In this document: piece by piece, positions 1-7,700 of the stretch
Layout of the letters: every line of letters starts with the position of its first letter
Position numbering within the stretch: position 1 is the first letter of the stretch
DNA from: JAFNGF01 sp964567045
GTDB taxonomy: Bacteria > Planctomycetota > Phycisphaerae > Sedimentisphaerales > Anaerobacaceae
Direction of reading: 5' to 3'
Length of the DNA stretch: 23,427 nt
Assembly (NCBI GenBank): GCA_964567045.1
Contig: CAZMLE010000056.1
Span: 1-23,427, forward strand
Position numbers and translations under genes: made by a program
The notes under the pieces: generated by a model
The model's database searches: none
Told to the model about the DNA's origin: nothing
What the model saw: only the letters and a program-made list of their open reading frames with translations

Positions 1-223
1 TTCTTGACATAGCCAGCACAACTGTAGCCTATTGTCCACGCCAGTCAAGTCTGTTACAATGCCGGGCAATCTTTGGAATAATAGGGGACAGCCATCGGCC
101 TTTGGGGACATGCGTAGAAAACGGTGACGGCTATCAATTATCGATTTTAATGCGGAAAGCATATAAACAAATAGTCATCTGGTTGCCTTCAAGTGAAGCG
201 ATGCGCGGCTCTGACTTCTCGGA

Positions 224-595
224 ATGATCGTGACAATCAGAAGAAAACCTTGGGCGCTTGCCATTATCTATACGGGCGTGTCCTTGGCAGTTGAAGCTGG
301 ATTAATCATCGTCGGCGGCCTGAGAGTGCCCCATGACAACGCGGTAATAGCGCCGATCATCTTAACGGTCCCGCCCGCGTTGGCCGCATTGATTTCCGGT
401 TATCGCCGCCCTAAGGAATTCGTTATTTTGGTAATCCTGACAAGTATTCTGACTTTGAGTCTCACTATAGTGGGCGGCAGGCTTACCGGAATATCCACAG
501 GTCTGGTTGAACCGATAATCGTCCGGACAATTGCGGGCTTCCTTGCCGCAACTATTGCGAATAGAGTGGCGGCCAGAACTGCAAAAGCAGAGTAA
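224..595 (+). CDS. Small multi-span membrane protein, unknown function
   Basis: A 123-residue protein with about four hydrophobic segments (roughly residues 11-31, 40-59, 66-84 and 98-113) separated by short basic loops, ending in a charged tail. It is very probably an inner-membrane protein, but I recognise no family. The ATG is not preceded by a strong ribosome-binding site (only GGA just upstream), so the start is uncertain. A perfect 6-bp hairpin with a 4-base loop (625-640) follows the stop without a U-run, so it is at best a weak terminator. The next gene is on the same strand but has its own -10 box, so co-transcription is doubtful. Coding confidence rests on the coherent hydrophobic pattern. 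Confidence 0.6.
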   Translation: MIVTIRRKPWALAIIYTGVSLAVEAGLIIVGGLRVPHDNAVIAPIILTVPPALAALISGYRRPKEFVILVILTSILTLSLTIVGGRLTGISTGLVEPIIVRTIAGFLAATIANRVAARTAKAE

Positions 596-669
596 GGGCC
601 ACATTACAATGCGTTTCACTCGCTCGCCGCATACGCGGCGCCGGTGACCTTTTCGTGAAGCGGAAACGA

Positions 670-675
670 TATAAT
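670..675 (+). promoter_or_regulatory. -10 box for the MBL-fold hydrolase gene
   Basis: A perfect TATAAT lies 28 bases before the ATG at 704, with the ribosome-binding site AAAGGAG (691-697) between them. No good -35 hexamer stands at 16-18 bases; GTGACC at 644-649 is too far (20 bases). It could be a promoter with a poor -35 or an activator-dependent one. Confidence 0.45.
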
Positions 676-703
676 CAATACTGCGGTGAGAAAGGAGTAG
701 ACA

Positions 704-1657
704 ATGGCAAGGACAATTCACAACCTATTCTGCAGAACATGTGTCATTATTCTTGTCGCCCAAGTACTCACTGGCTGTCTCTTGACCGCCGGATGTGCAA
801 AGGGGCATCGGCAGGCCGAGGTAGCAACAGCCAAGCAGGCAGCCGGTCCGAAAGCCGGCAGCAGAGCGATACAAATCACCGTTCTCTATGACAATTATAC
901 CCTGTCCGAGGGATTTAGGACGGGCTGGGGCTTCTCGTGCATTATTACGGGCACTGAGAAGTGCATTCTCTTCGATGCCGGGGCAAACGCAGACCTTCTG
1001 CTGGAGAACATTGACAAGCTGCAGGTCCGTGCCCAAGACGTCGATCTGGTAGTGATTTCGCACGACCATCCCGACCATACTGGCGGTCTATACTCATTTC
1101 TAAGCAGAAACAGTAACGTCTTAGTGTACTTGCCGATTCCCGGTTCTAATACTCGATTGATTGCTCATTCAGAAGAGCTTGCCCGGGGCGTAAAATCCCG
1201 TGGGGCAAAGGTTCAGATACCTGACGGGCCCTTACAGATCTGCGAAGGGGTCCACGTGGCGGGCTTACCGATGATCACGGGCTGGGTCGATGCGGCGGGC
1301 CAACCGATCGTGGGCCCGGCCGAACAGTTCCTTGTGCTGGACACCGATAAGGGACTGGTCGTGATTACGGGCTGCGCTCACCCCGGCATTGTTGAGATTG
1401 TTAAAAAAGCGAAACAAATGCTCAACAAGGATGTGTACCTCGTGTTTGGAGGCTTTCATTTACTCGACCAATCGGATTCTCAAATCCAGAGTATCATACG
1501 GGAATTCAGAGAGTTGGGCGTCCAGAAAGTCGGCGCCAGTCATTGTACCGGTGACAAGCCCATCGAGCTATTCAAACAGGAATACCGGCAAGACTTCGTC
1601 CCAATTGGTGTGGGCAGGATCAGTATTCCCGGAAAACTTGGGACAACCAGTTATTAA
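704..1657 (+). CDS. MBL-fold metallohydrolase, predicted lipoprotein
   Basis: Metallo-beta-lactamase-fold hydrolase of the group often annotated as dihydropterin/ribofuranosylaminobenzene-phosphate synthase-like. Seen: the metal-binding signature SHDHPDHTGG (His120, His122, Asp124, His125), then GCAHPGI (His226), GGFHL (His252) and ASHCTG (His280), giving a full set of metal ligands in the usual order. The N-terminus has a hydrophobic stretch ending in the lipobox LTGC (Cys25), so the enzyme is probably lipid-anchored outside the cytoplasmic membrane, unusual for a group whose members are mostly cytoplasmic. The 317-residue length fits the fold plus the signal. The start is set by AAAGGAG seven bases upstream. 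The natural substrate cannot be told from sequence; the pterin label is only a family name. Confidence 0.85.
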   Translation: MARTIHNLFCRTCVIILVAQVLTGCLLTAGCAKGHRQAEVATAKQAAGPKAGSRAIQITVLYDNYTLSEGFRTGWGFSCIITGTEKCILFDAGANADLLLENIDKLQVRAQDVDLVVISHDHPDHTGGLYSFLSRNSNVLVYLPIPGSNTRLIAHSEELARGVKSRGAKVQIPDGPLQICEGVHVAGLPMITGWVDAAGQPIVGPAEQFLVLDTDKGLVVITGCAHPGIVEIVKKAKQMLNKDVYLVFGGFHLLDQSDSQIQSIIREFRELGVQKVGASHCTGDKPIELFKQEYRQDFVPIGVGRISIPGKLGTTSY

Positions 1658-1875
1658 TGGCTGGGGACGGTGCATAAAAAGCGTACAGCGTGGAGCGTAT
1701 GGCATATTTCGTCAAGCCTTTATTCACCAATCAAAACGCTTCGGGCAGGAACAAGAGAGCGCTCGATTTTGTCATCGATAATCACTTCCACCGCACTTTT
1801 TGTTTTGGCGACGCAACCAATCGGGCAGCGTTCCTTTTTACCGCCGAGCCCCAGAGACCGCCCACTTCTTTTTTG

Positions 1876-2130
1876 ACACGGATTTACACGGATTGACACT
1901 GCTGGAAACAGCTCTGTGAAATCTGTGAAATCTGTGGTTTGACTTGGCGTTTTCCGCTGTGCGCTCTCAGCGCTGTTTGCGGTTAGTCGCCTTTGGGCTG
2001 CAAGGACCGCTCTAACGATTGCGATGGATGACGAGAGAGGATAACGTAAACCACGGATTACACAGATTCCACTGATTGCATTTTCCAAGGGTTGTTCGTT
2101 TTCCGTGTTAATCTGCGAAATCTGTGGTTT
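1876..2130. repeat. Degenerate ATCTGTGG / CCACGGAT repeat cluster
   Basis: The 13-mer AAATCTGTGGTTT occurs at 1928-1940 and 2118-2130, and a diverged inverted copy begins AAACCACGGATT at 2048. Further partial copies (ACACGGATT, AATCTGTGAA) lie at 1876-1932. The spacing is irregular, so this is a patchwork of dispersed repeats rather than a tandem array or CRISPR. I recall similar ATCCGTG/ATCTGTG patches in intergenic DNA of planctomycete-like genomes, but cannot check that here. Confidence 0.65.
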
Positions 2131-2260
2131 CTTTCGCGATGACCCAAAGTCAGCTCGCCGTCAAGAAGGGAATGACCTATCTCTTTTCGGGCTATTTCCG
2201 CGGCCAAAAAAAAACAGGGCTGCAAGTCCGGCATCTCTTTGGCGGACTCACCTGCGGTGA

Positions 2261-2341
2261 AGTGCCTAAAATTTGGAGTGACTAAAGTGCCTAAAGTTAT
2301 CCAATATAGCTTTCCTTTATTTTAGCTCACTTTAGGCACTT
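2261..2341. repeat. AGTGCCTAAA direct and inverted repeats
   Basis: A perfect 13-bp inverted repeat with arms AAGTGCCTAAAGT (2285-2297) and its complement (2329-2341) has an AT-rich 31-base spacer. A further direct partial copy AGTGCCTAAA is at 2261-2270, and related fragments (AGTGACTAAAG, GTTCACTTT) flank it. It could be a small palindromic mobile unit or a bidirectional stem-loop. No U-run follows on either strand, so it is not an intrinsic terminator. Confidence 0.65.
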
Positions 2342-2410
2342 AAGTTCACTTTTCATTTCTGGCGTATTGCGCCGCGGATCACCTGACGCACCCGCCAGCA
2401 ACTGGGCCGC

Positions 2411-2485
2411 TCATGGAGTTACCGCGCGGTTGTATATTCGAACATCGTCAATCAGGCCGGAGAAGGAACTGCCGGGATCAGAACC
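2411..2485 (-). pseudogene. C-terminal relic of a LamG/concanavalin-like domain
   Basis: Read on the minus strand in the frame one off from the upstream PD40 gene, 24 codons and a stop encode a segment containing FSGLIDDVRIYNRAVTP. The pattern GxIDDVRIYNRAxxP is the typical last strand of LamG-like domains found in secreted planctomycete proteins. The rest of the domain is absent: the relic starts 7 bases inside the end of the PD40 gene. It looks like the leftover of a deletion or recombination between two secreted-protein genes. Confidence 0.55.
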
Positions 2486-4526
2486 CTGTCAGCCATTGTT
2501 CAACTAAAGCCGCTATATCCTGAATATCGACCCTGCCGTCACCCCAGGGCATCGGGCCGACATCAACCACCGACGGTTCATCCTGGCCCCAGTGTTGACC
2601 TAACTTGGAAAAATCTTTCATGTCAACAATCCTGTCGCCGTTGAAGTCAACGATGGGCATGATCGGGGCTTGCCAGATGTTGTTGCTGCCTCCGCGGTTG
2701 GACCAGAAGTATAAGGTGCGCCCGTCCGGCGAGGTGCGTGGACAGAGATCGAGTGCGGGTGAGTTAAGCACCGGCCCAAGATTCACTGACGCCTGCCAAG
2801 GGTCAGAAAGGCTTGCCCGCCTGGCCATCCACATGTCCGCACTACCATACCCGCCGGGCCGGAATGGACTGACTAGAGCGTCGGACCAGAAGAGTATCAG
2901 CCCGTCCGGCGAAAGGGAGGGGTAATGCTCGTGGTATGGACTATTGACTATGGGCCCGAGATTCAAAAGCGGTCCCCAAGGGTCGTTCGGTGTCGCACGC
3001 CTTGTCACCCAGATGTCATTCAGGCCATATCCACCGGGCCTGCGCGACTTGAAGTACAGTTCCAGACCGTCCGGCGATATCCAAGGGAAGTCCTCTTCTG
3101 TAGCACTGTTGATGTTCGGGCCCAGATTCACAGGCTGGCCCCAAGAATCGCTCTTGGTTGCGCGTTTTGTCACGTAGATATCGTTGCCCCCATACCCGCC
3201 GGCCCGGTCTGAGCCGAAGTAAAGCGTGAGCCCGTCGGTTGAAATGGATGCTTCCCACTCATCTTGCGCGCCATTAACAGCAGGGCCAAGATTCTCCGCG
3301 GGACCCCAATCGTCATCTGTCGAGGCACGTTTCAGGCCCCACAGATCGTAACCGCCGTATCCGCCGGGGCGGGTCGATTGGATGTACACCTCCAACCCAT
3401 CGGAGGAAAAGCAGTTGGTACCGTCGTGCAGAGGGTCAAGGACCGGGATCGTCGACTTTACGTCCACTGGCTCGCCGAAGGTGAAATCGGAAAGCCGGAT
3501 GATCGGCGCCTGATAGAAAACCCACGTAGTGGGATCAGACGACCCGCTCTGGAAGTATAGCGTACGTCCATCGGGGGAAATGCGTGGGAAGGAATCGTCT
3601 ACAGGGCTGTTGATGCGCGGCCCGAGATTCACCGGCGTTTGCCACGGTGCGGAAAGGCTCGGCCGCCTTGACATCCACACATCAGTACCACCATACCCAC
3701 CCGGGCGGTGATTCACAACACTGACGTACTGGTCATCGAAGACGAGCAGAAGCCCGTCTGGTGAAAGGGAGACCATGCCTTCGGTGTACGCACTGTTTAC
3801 TACTGGCCCGAGATTCACAGCCGTGCCCCAGGGATCATTTACTGTCGCGCGTCTTGTCACGTAGATGTCGGCGGAACCATACCCCCCAGGCCGGGTCGAG
3901 CTAAAGTAGAGTTCCAGGCCGTCCGCCGTTATCCAGGGGAATGCCTCGCTTCCAGAGGTGTTCACCTTGAGCCCAAGATTCACAGCCGGTCCCCAAGCTG
4001 CGTTCTTTGTCGGGCGTGTTGTCATGTAGATATCGGAGCCCATAGCGGAGCCGACAACCCCGCCGGGCCGATTAGAATTGAAATAGAGTGTAAGTCCATC
4101 CGCTGAGATGGTTGCGTCGGCGTCTACATATATAGTGTTGATAGAAGGCCCAAGATTCTCCGGGGGACCCCAATCCTCGTCAATCGAGGCACGTCTCAGT
4201 ACACGCAGGTTCCAATCGCCTGCCCCTACGCTTGGCCCAACGTATGTGGTGCTGTACATTTCCAGCCCATCGTAGGAAAAGCAATCGATACCGTCGGTCG
4301 CAACGTCGATGACGGGGATGATGGACTTAAGGTTCATCGGGTCGCCGAACGTGAAATCGGCCTTCGCACTTCCAGCGGTAAGCATGAGCGCGAGGATGAA
4401 CGCCAGCAACAGTAACGTAATTTTAGAATCATTAAATCGTTTCATCTTCCACCTTCCTTTCTTTAGTGAGTAGATAGGTACCCACTTATAGAGAATTGTC
4501 GCTACGAGAATTGATTGCCGTCTCAT
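2478..4526 (-). CDS. Secreted PD40 beta-propeller protein with dockerin-like C-terminus
   Basis: A predicted exported protein. The signal peptide has a hydrophobic core (TLLLLAFILALMLTAG) and a likely cleavage after AKA (about residue 56). The mature part has two homologous five-blade modules, residues about 57-341 and 347-625, each opening with DFTFG. Blades carry the PD40/WD40-like pattern SPDGLELYF-RPGGYG-DIWVTRRA-DPWG-VNLGP-VNS. The last 56 residues contain two dockerin-type calcium-loop repeats (DFNGDRIVDMKD and WGDGRVDIQD), so it may bind calcium or attach to a cohesin-like partner; that is inference. Two starts are possible. The ATG at 4526 has a strong AAGGAGGAGG site; the ATG at 4445 has AGGAAGG and gives a normal-length signal peptide. 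The longer form is annotated. The ligand is unknown. Confidence 0.85.
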   Translation of the reverse strand: MRRQSILVATILYKWVPIYSLKKGRWKMKRFNDSKITLLLLAFILALMLTAGSAKADFTFGDPMNLKSIIPVIDVATDGIDCFSYDGLEMYSTTYVGPSVGAGDWNLRVLRRASIDEDWGPPENLGPSINTIYVDADATISADGLTLYFNSNRPGGVVGSAMGSDIYMTTRPTKNAAWGPAVNLGLKVNTSGSEAFPWITADGLELYFSSTRPGGYGSADIYVTRRATVNDPWGTAVNLGPVVNSAYTEGMVSLSPDGLLLVFDDQYVSVVNHRPGGYGGTDVWMSRRPSLSAPWQTPVNLGPRINSPVDDSFPRISPDGRTLYFQSGSSDPTTWVFYQAPIIRLSDFTFGEPVDVKSTIPVLDPLHDGTNCFSSDGLEVYIQSTRPGGYGGYDLWGLKRASTDDDWGPAENLGPAVNGAQDEWEASISTDGLTLYFGSDRAGGYGGNDIYVTKRATKSDSWGQPVNLGPNINSATEEDFPWISPDGLELYFKSRRPGGYGLNDIWVTRRATPNDPWGPLLNLGPIVNSPYHEHYPSLSPDGLILFWSDALVSPFRPGGYGSADMWMARRASLSDPWQASVNLGPVLNSPALDLCPRTSPDGRTLYFWSNRGGSNNIWQAPIMPIVDFNGDRIVDMKDFSKLGQHWGQDEPSVVDVGPMPWGDGRVDIQDIAALVEQWLTGF

Positions 4527-4923
4527 ACTTCCTCCTCCTTTCAGCCTTCTGTGTTTCTCCTCGGAGTGTGTGGTCTTTCGGCGCCGAAGGTTCCCGCCGA
4601 AGGCACCGTCCTCACACGGTTATTTAGCAATAGTTTAGTCTACGGGGGGGGGAGTTGTCAATTGTGGAAACTACGTATTTTTTGCATTTTTTTGCATCGG
4701 CGACCTTCATTTTTGAGCGAAAAACGCGGGTCTGGAAATTTTTTTGAAATTAAGGTTGCAAGCATCTTCGTCGTGCGGGATGCGTCCTGCGTATTGGGTA
4801 TTTTCTTTTCACGCACTACGCAGTACCATGTATGGAAGACGATTTCGATGCGCTATCGCGTAATGCGTATTGCGTATTCTGTCTTGACGCGCTACGCGGT
4901 ACGATCTACGCAAGGCGATTGCG
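4527..4923. other. Divergent intergenic region between the PD40 gene and mreD
   Basis: About 400 bases. From left to right: the PD40 gene's ribosome-binding site, a 12-bp palindrome TTCGGCGCCGAA (4577-4588) inside its leader, the candidate promoter at 4632-4661 with a nine-base G run on the plus strand, an AT-rich part with T-runs (4677-4765), and two 65-base repeats running into mreD. No gene is visible. mreB and mreC, the usual upstream partners of mreD, are not here. Confidence 0.7.
4632..4661 (-). promoter_or_regulatory. Candidate promoter with a C9 tract in its spacer
   Basis: On the minus strand TTGACA (4656-4661) is followed after 18 bases by TAAACT (4632-4637), upstream of the PD40/dockerin gene. 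The spacer contains nine consecutive C (G at 4644-4652 on the plus strand). The -35 is perfect, the -10 matches four of six. A slippage-prone tract between -35 and -10 is a known arrangement for phase-variable promoters; here this is a hypothesis. Confidence 0.45.
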
Positions 4924-4928
4924 ATGCG
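4788..4928. repeat. Two 65-base diverged direct repeats reaching into the mreD start
   Basis: Copy A (4788-4852) and copy B (4864-4928) are both 65 bases, lie 76 bases apart and match at 52 of 65 positions by hand alignment. Copy B includes the mreD ATG at 4924. The 12-mer TGCGTATTGCGT in copy B recurs at 15492-15503 (minus strand) in front of rsmH, so this is a dispersed family. Confidence 0.7.
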
Positions 4929-5421
4929 TTGGTTTCGGTTTGCAGTTGTTATTGTAGTCGCGACCGTGCTGCAAAAAAGCCTGGTTGACGTAATCGCCGT
5001 CACTACCGCTGACATCAAGCCGGACTTGCTGTTAATCCTTTTGGTCTTCTTTGCCATTCACACTGACTCAATCGAGGCGGTGATTACTGCCTTTGCCACC
5101 GGTTTTGCTGCGGATATAATTGGCTCTACGATGGGGCCGCAAATAATCAGCTTTGGTCTTTTCGGCACTCTGCTGGCCGATCTGCACCGCGTGATTGCGC
5201 TGCGAAAGATGTCTTATCAGGCTCTCGGCATATTTGTGACAGGATTTCTGACGTCGGCTCTGGCCTTTCTCCTGACATTTCTGGCGTCTGAGCCGGTCGC
5301 GGCCAACACATACACCAAATTGTTTTGGACGCCACTATACTCAGCTATATTAGGGCCGTTCTTGTTCCTGCCCATGAACTGGTTGATGCGTATGAAAAGA
5401 CCGCGAGGTAGAAGGTATTAA
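4924..5421 (+). CDS. mreD: Rod shape-determining protein MreD
   Basis: Integral membrane component of the elongasome, linking MreB/MreC to the cell-wall synthases. The 165 residues form about five or six membrane spans. Typical MreD features are seen: an early PDLLLILLVFFA segment after a short first helix, the glycine-rich AFATGFAADIIGS segment, FGLFGTLLADL and a final span near LPMNWLM followed by a basic tail. Length matches the family. It is followed after 123 bases by a PBP2-type gene, the classic mreD-mrdA order, which supports both calls. Odd: no mreB or mreC upstream, and the start codon lies inside a 65-base repeat with no good ribosome-binding site, so the gene may have been separated from its partners by rearrangement. 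Confidence 0.85.
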   Translation: MRWFRFAVVIVVATVLQKSLVDVIAVTTADIKPDLLLILLVFFAIHTDSIEAVITAFATGFAADIIGSTMGPQIISFGLFGTLLADLHRVIALRKMSYQALGIFVTGFLTSALAFLLTFLASEPVAANTYTKLFWTPLYSAILGPFLFLPMNWLMRMKRPRGRRY

Positions 5422-5424
5422 AGC

Positions 5425-5537
5425 AGGCAATCGGGTTATCAGGAAATCAGGCTATCAGGGAATCTGCTTAACCCTGCCAGAGTGCTGGCAGGGCTAAACG
5501 GTTAACCCCGCCACCACTATGGCGGGGTTGATTGCCT
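5425..5537. repeat. 113-base palindromic unit with terminal inverted repeats
   Basis: The unit is bounded by AGGCAATC (5425-5432) and GATTGCCT (5530-5537), perfect 8-bp inverted repeats. Inside are three 8-base direct repeats built on ATCAGG (5435-5458) and two perfect 9-bp hairpins: CCCTGCCAG/CTGGCAGGG (5472-5480, 5485-5493) and AACCCCGCC/GGCGGGGTT (5504-5512, 5521-5529). It nearly fills the gap between mreD and the PBP2 gene. The architecture is that of a REP- or MITE-like element. It has no U-run, so termination is unlikely. Confidence 0.7.
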
Positions 5538-5544
5538 AACCAAT

Positions 5545-7689
5545 ATGTACGACAAACGAGTGAAAATTTTTGTCGTTGTCAGCGGATTGCTGCTGCTGGT
5601 CTGCGTGCTGCGCCTGATACAAATGCAGTTGCTGCGGGACTCATCGCTTCAGGACGCTATTGCGGCTCTGCAGCAAGGCAGATCTTGCCAGTTGAAAACC
5701 GTCAGAGGCAAAATCTTCGACCGAAAAGGCAAAGAATTGGCTGCGGATGAGCCGCGATTCCAACTGTGCATAGAATACAAGCTGAGCTGCTTTTTGGATG
5801 ACCGCGTTACCAAAGCCAAGCTATTAAAAGCCGCCAGAGGAAGCAATGCCGAGGCCGCGCTGCCGAAAGTCCAGAAGGAGCTGCAGGCAGGCCTTGACAA
5901 TCTGCAGCAGATAATCGAGAAGTGCACACGCTTTGGGCGCCGGCGGGCGGAGATCGAACAGAAGCTCAAAAACATCAATGATCGAATGTGGAATCTGCGG
6001 ACCTTCGTGGCCTGGGTCCGAAATGGCCCCGACCCCAACATTGTTGATAAATACGGTCAAGAGATAAACAGCGTGCCGTTGTCGGAGGCAATAGCAGATT
6101 TCCAGCGGAAATTCCCGGACGACGATGGACGACTTCTGCTTATCGCCAAGGTCGCAGATGTCGCTGAGATGGGCACAACGCAGCCGCTGTTAGAGCTGGA
6201 AACCGATGATGACATCTTCGCTGCTCAAGTAGAATTTCTGGATTTTGACGGTGTTGAGATTCTGCCGGGAGCGAGGAGGTTTTATCCGTATGGCTCGGCA
6301 GCAGCCCAAACGATCGGCTGGGTAGGCCCAGCTACAGGCGACTACAGAAACCTCTTTGAAAACGATAGATTGGCCAGCTATCTGGAGGATGAAGTCTGCG
6401 GAAAAAGTCCGGGCGTCGAGTACGTTTGCGAAGCTATCCTGCGAGGAAAACGCGGCGAGCTCATTTATGACATAGATCGCCAGTTAATAAGCCGCACAGA
6501 AACCCAGTTCGGCAAAGATGTCACGCTGACACTGGATATTATTCACCTTCAGCAAAGAGTTGAAGACTATCTGGCCAGCTATCCGCACGACCCAAATTGT
6601 GGCCCCGGAATGGCGGCGGTGGTTATTGAGGTAGCAAGCGGTGACATCCTGGCGCTAGTTTCCATGCCCGTGTTTGATTTGAACCGGGCCAGGTTCGACT
6701 ATGATGTTCTAGTCAAGGATTCCAACGAGCCGTTGATAAATCGGGCAATATGTGCGCACTATCCGCCGGGCTCCGTTATAAAGCCCGTGATTCTTATCGC
6801 TGCTTTAGAGTCGGGCAAAATTACGCCCGATGAAATCATCCCCTGCCCGGCCCAAAAGGCTCCGGTCGGCTGGCCCAGTTGCTGGATTTACAATAGATAC
6901 CACATCGGCCACAGTGATAGCTGGTCCAACAATGCCCGGAACGCTATAAGAGGCAGTTGTAACATTTACTTTTCGCAGGTTGCCGACAGAATCGAGCCGC
7001 CCGTCCTGCAGCAGTGGCTCTACAAGTTTGGCTACGGTCGGACGGTTCCGACTTTCCAGATTCACAGCCCCGGCGCGCCAGGGATTCGCGGTCTAAGGCA
7101 GGCAGCCGGGCAAATTTCGTCTCTCGTCGCTCGTCGCTCGTCGCTTGGGACACGGGGGACAGACCAGGAGCCGGCGGATTTTCCGCCTCTTGCGGAAACC
7201 GAGCGCCGGCTTTTCGGCATAGGCCAGGGCAACCTGCGAGTGACACCTCTGCAGGTGGCAAATGCAATGGCGGCTATCGCCAGAGGCGGCGTCTTCAAGC
7301 AGCCCAGGCTATTTCGAGAAATGTCGGATTTGGAATGTCCTGCCACGAACCTGCAGGACGAACCGCTCGGCATCTCGCCGGAGACTTTGGCGGTAGTGCA
7401 GGACGGCATGTATGCGGTGGTTAATGAATCCGGCGGAACAGCTTACAAAGAGTTCGCCCATAGCGGCCTGCCCGAGCAGGACGTACAAACTTATGGCAAG
7501 ACCGGCTCGACAGAAGCCCCGGAGGTCGCCTGGTTTGCGGGCTTTGCCAAGGATAGTAACAACCGAAGCATTGCCATCGCCGTTGTCGTGGAAGGCGGCC
7601 AGCACGGCTCAAGCGACGCGGCGCCGTTAGCTCGTGACATCATTCAGTTTTGCATCGATGAGGGCTATATCGGGAATTCGCAGCGCTGA
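5545..7689 (+). CDS. mrdA: Penicillin-binding protein 2 type transpeptidase
   Basis: Class B penicillin-binding protein, a DD-transpeptidase crosslinking peptidoglycan, probably in the elongasome because mreD precedes it. Seen: an N-terminal membrane anchor (about residues 8-28), the dimerisation-domain motif RGKIFDRKG, then the three catalytic motifs: SxxK at Ser410-Lys413 (PPGSVIKP), SxN at Ser471-Asn473 (GSCN) and KTG at 652-654 (YGKTGS). At 714 residues it is longer than usual PBP2 proteins, with a charged, probably helical insertion near residues 95-150. Residues 525-540 are encoded by a low-complexity TCG/CTCGTCG repeat within the transpeptidase domain, between SxN and KTG. There is no strong ribosome-binding site. 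The symbol depends on context; a generic class B PBP call is secure. Confidence 0.9.
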   Translation: MYDKRVKIFVVVSGLLLLVCVLRLIQMQLLRDSSLQDAIAALQQGRSCQLKTVRGKIFDRKGKELAADEPRFQLCIEYKLSCFLDDRVTKAKLLKAARGSNAEAALPKVQKELQAGLDNLQQIIEKCTRFGRRRAEIEQKLKNINDRMWNLRTFVAWVRNGPDPNIVDKYGQEINSVPLSEAIADFQRKFPDDDGRLLLIAKVADVAEMGTTQPLLELETDDDIFAAQVEFLDFDGVEILPGARRFYPYGSAAAQTIGWVGPATGDYRNLFENDRLASYLEDEVCGKSPGVEYVCEAILRGKRGELIYDIDRQLISRTETQFGKDVTLTLDIIHLQQRVEDYLASYPHDPNCGPGMAAVVIEVASGDILALVSMPVFDLNRARFDYDVLVKDSNEPLINRAICAHYPPGSVIKPVILIAALESGKITPDEIIPCPAQKAPVGWPSCWIYNRYHIGHSDSWSNNARNAIRGSCNIYFSQVADRIEPPVLQQWLYKFGYGRTVPTFQIHSPGAPGIRGLRQAAGQISSLVARRSSLGTRGTDQEPADFPPLAETERRLFGIGQGNLRVTPLQVANAMAAIARGGVFKQPRLFREMSDLECPATNLQDEPLGISPETLAVVQDGMYAVVNESGGTAYKEFAHSGLPEQDVQTYGKTGSTEAPEVAWFAGFAKDSNNRSIAIAVVVEGGQHGSSDAAPLARDIIQFCIDEGYIGNSQR

Positions 7690-7700
7690 ATCTGTAAAGC

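Larger units (their letters stand above)
1658..2410. other. Gene-free, repeat-rich spacer
   Basis: About 750 bases with no convincing gene. It holds the ATCTGTGG repeats (1876-2130), an A9 run near 2206-2214 and the AGTGCCTAAAGT repeats (2261-2341). Short open frames on either strand have no ribosome-binding sites and no recognisable protein pattern. Confidence 0.7.

Noticed and set aside
1..60. TTGACA at 4-9 as a promoter for the first gene
   Set aside because: No acceptable -10 box follows at 16-18 bases, and the first ORF starts more than 200 bases away.
1876..2130. Possible CRISPR array
   Set aside because: Repeats are short, diverged, in both orientations and irregularly spaced; no cas genes are present.
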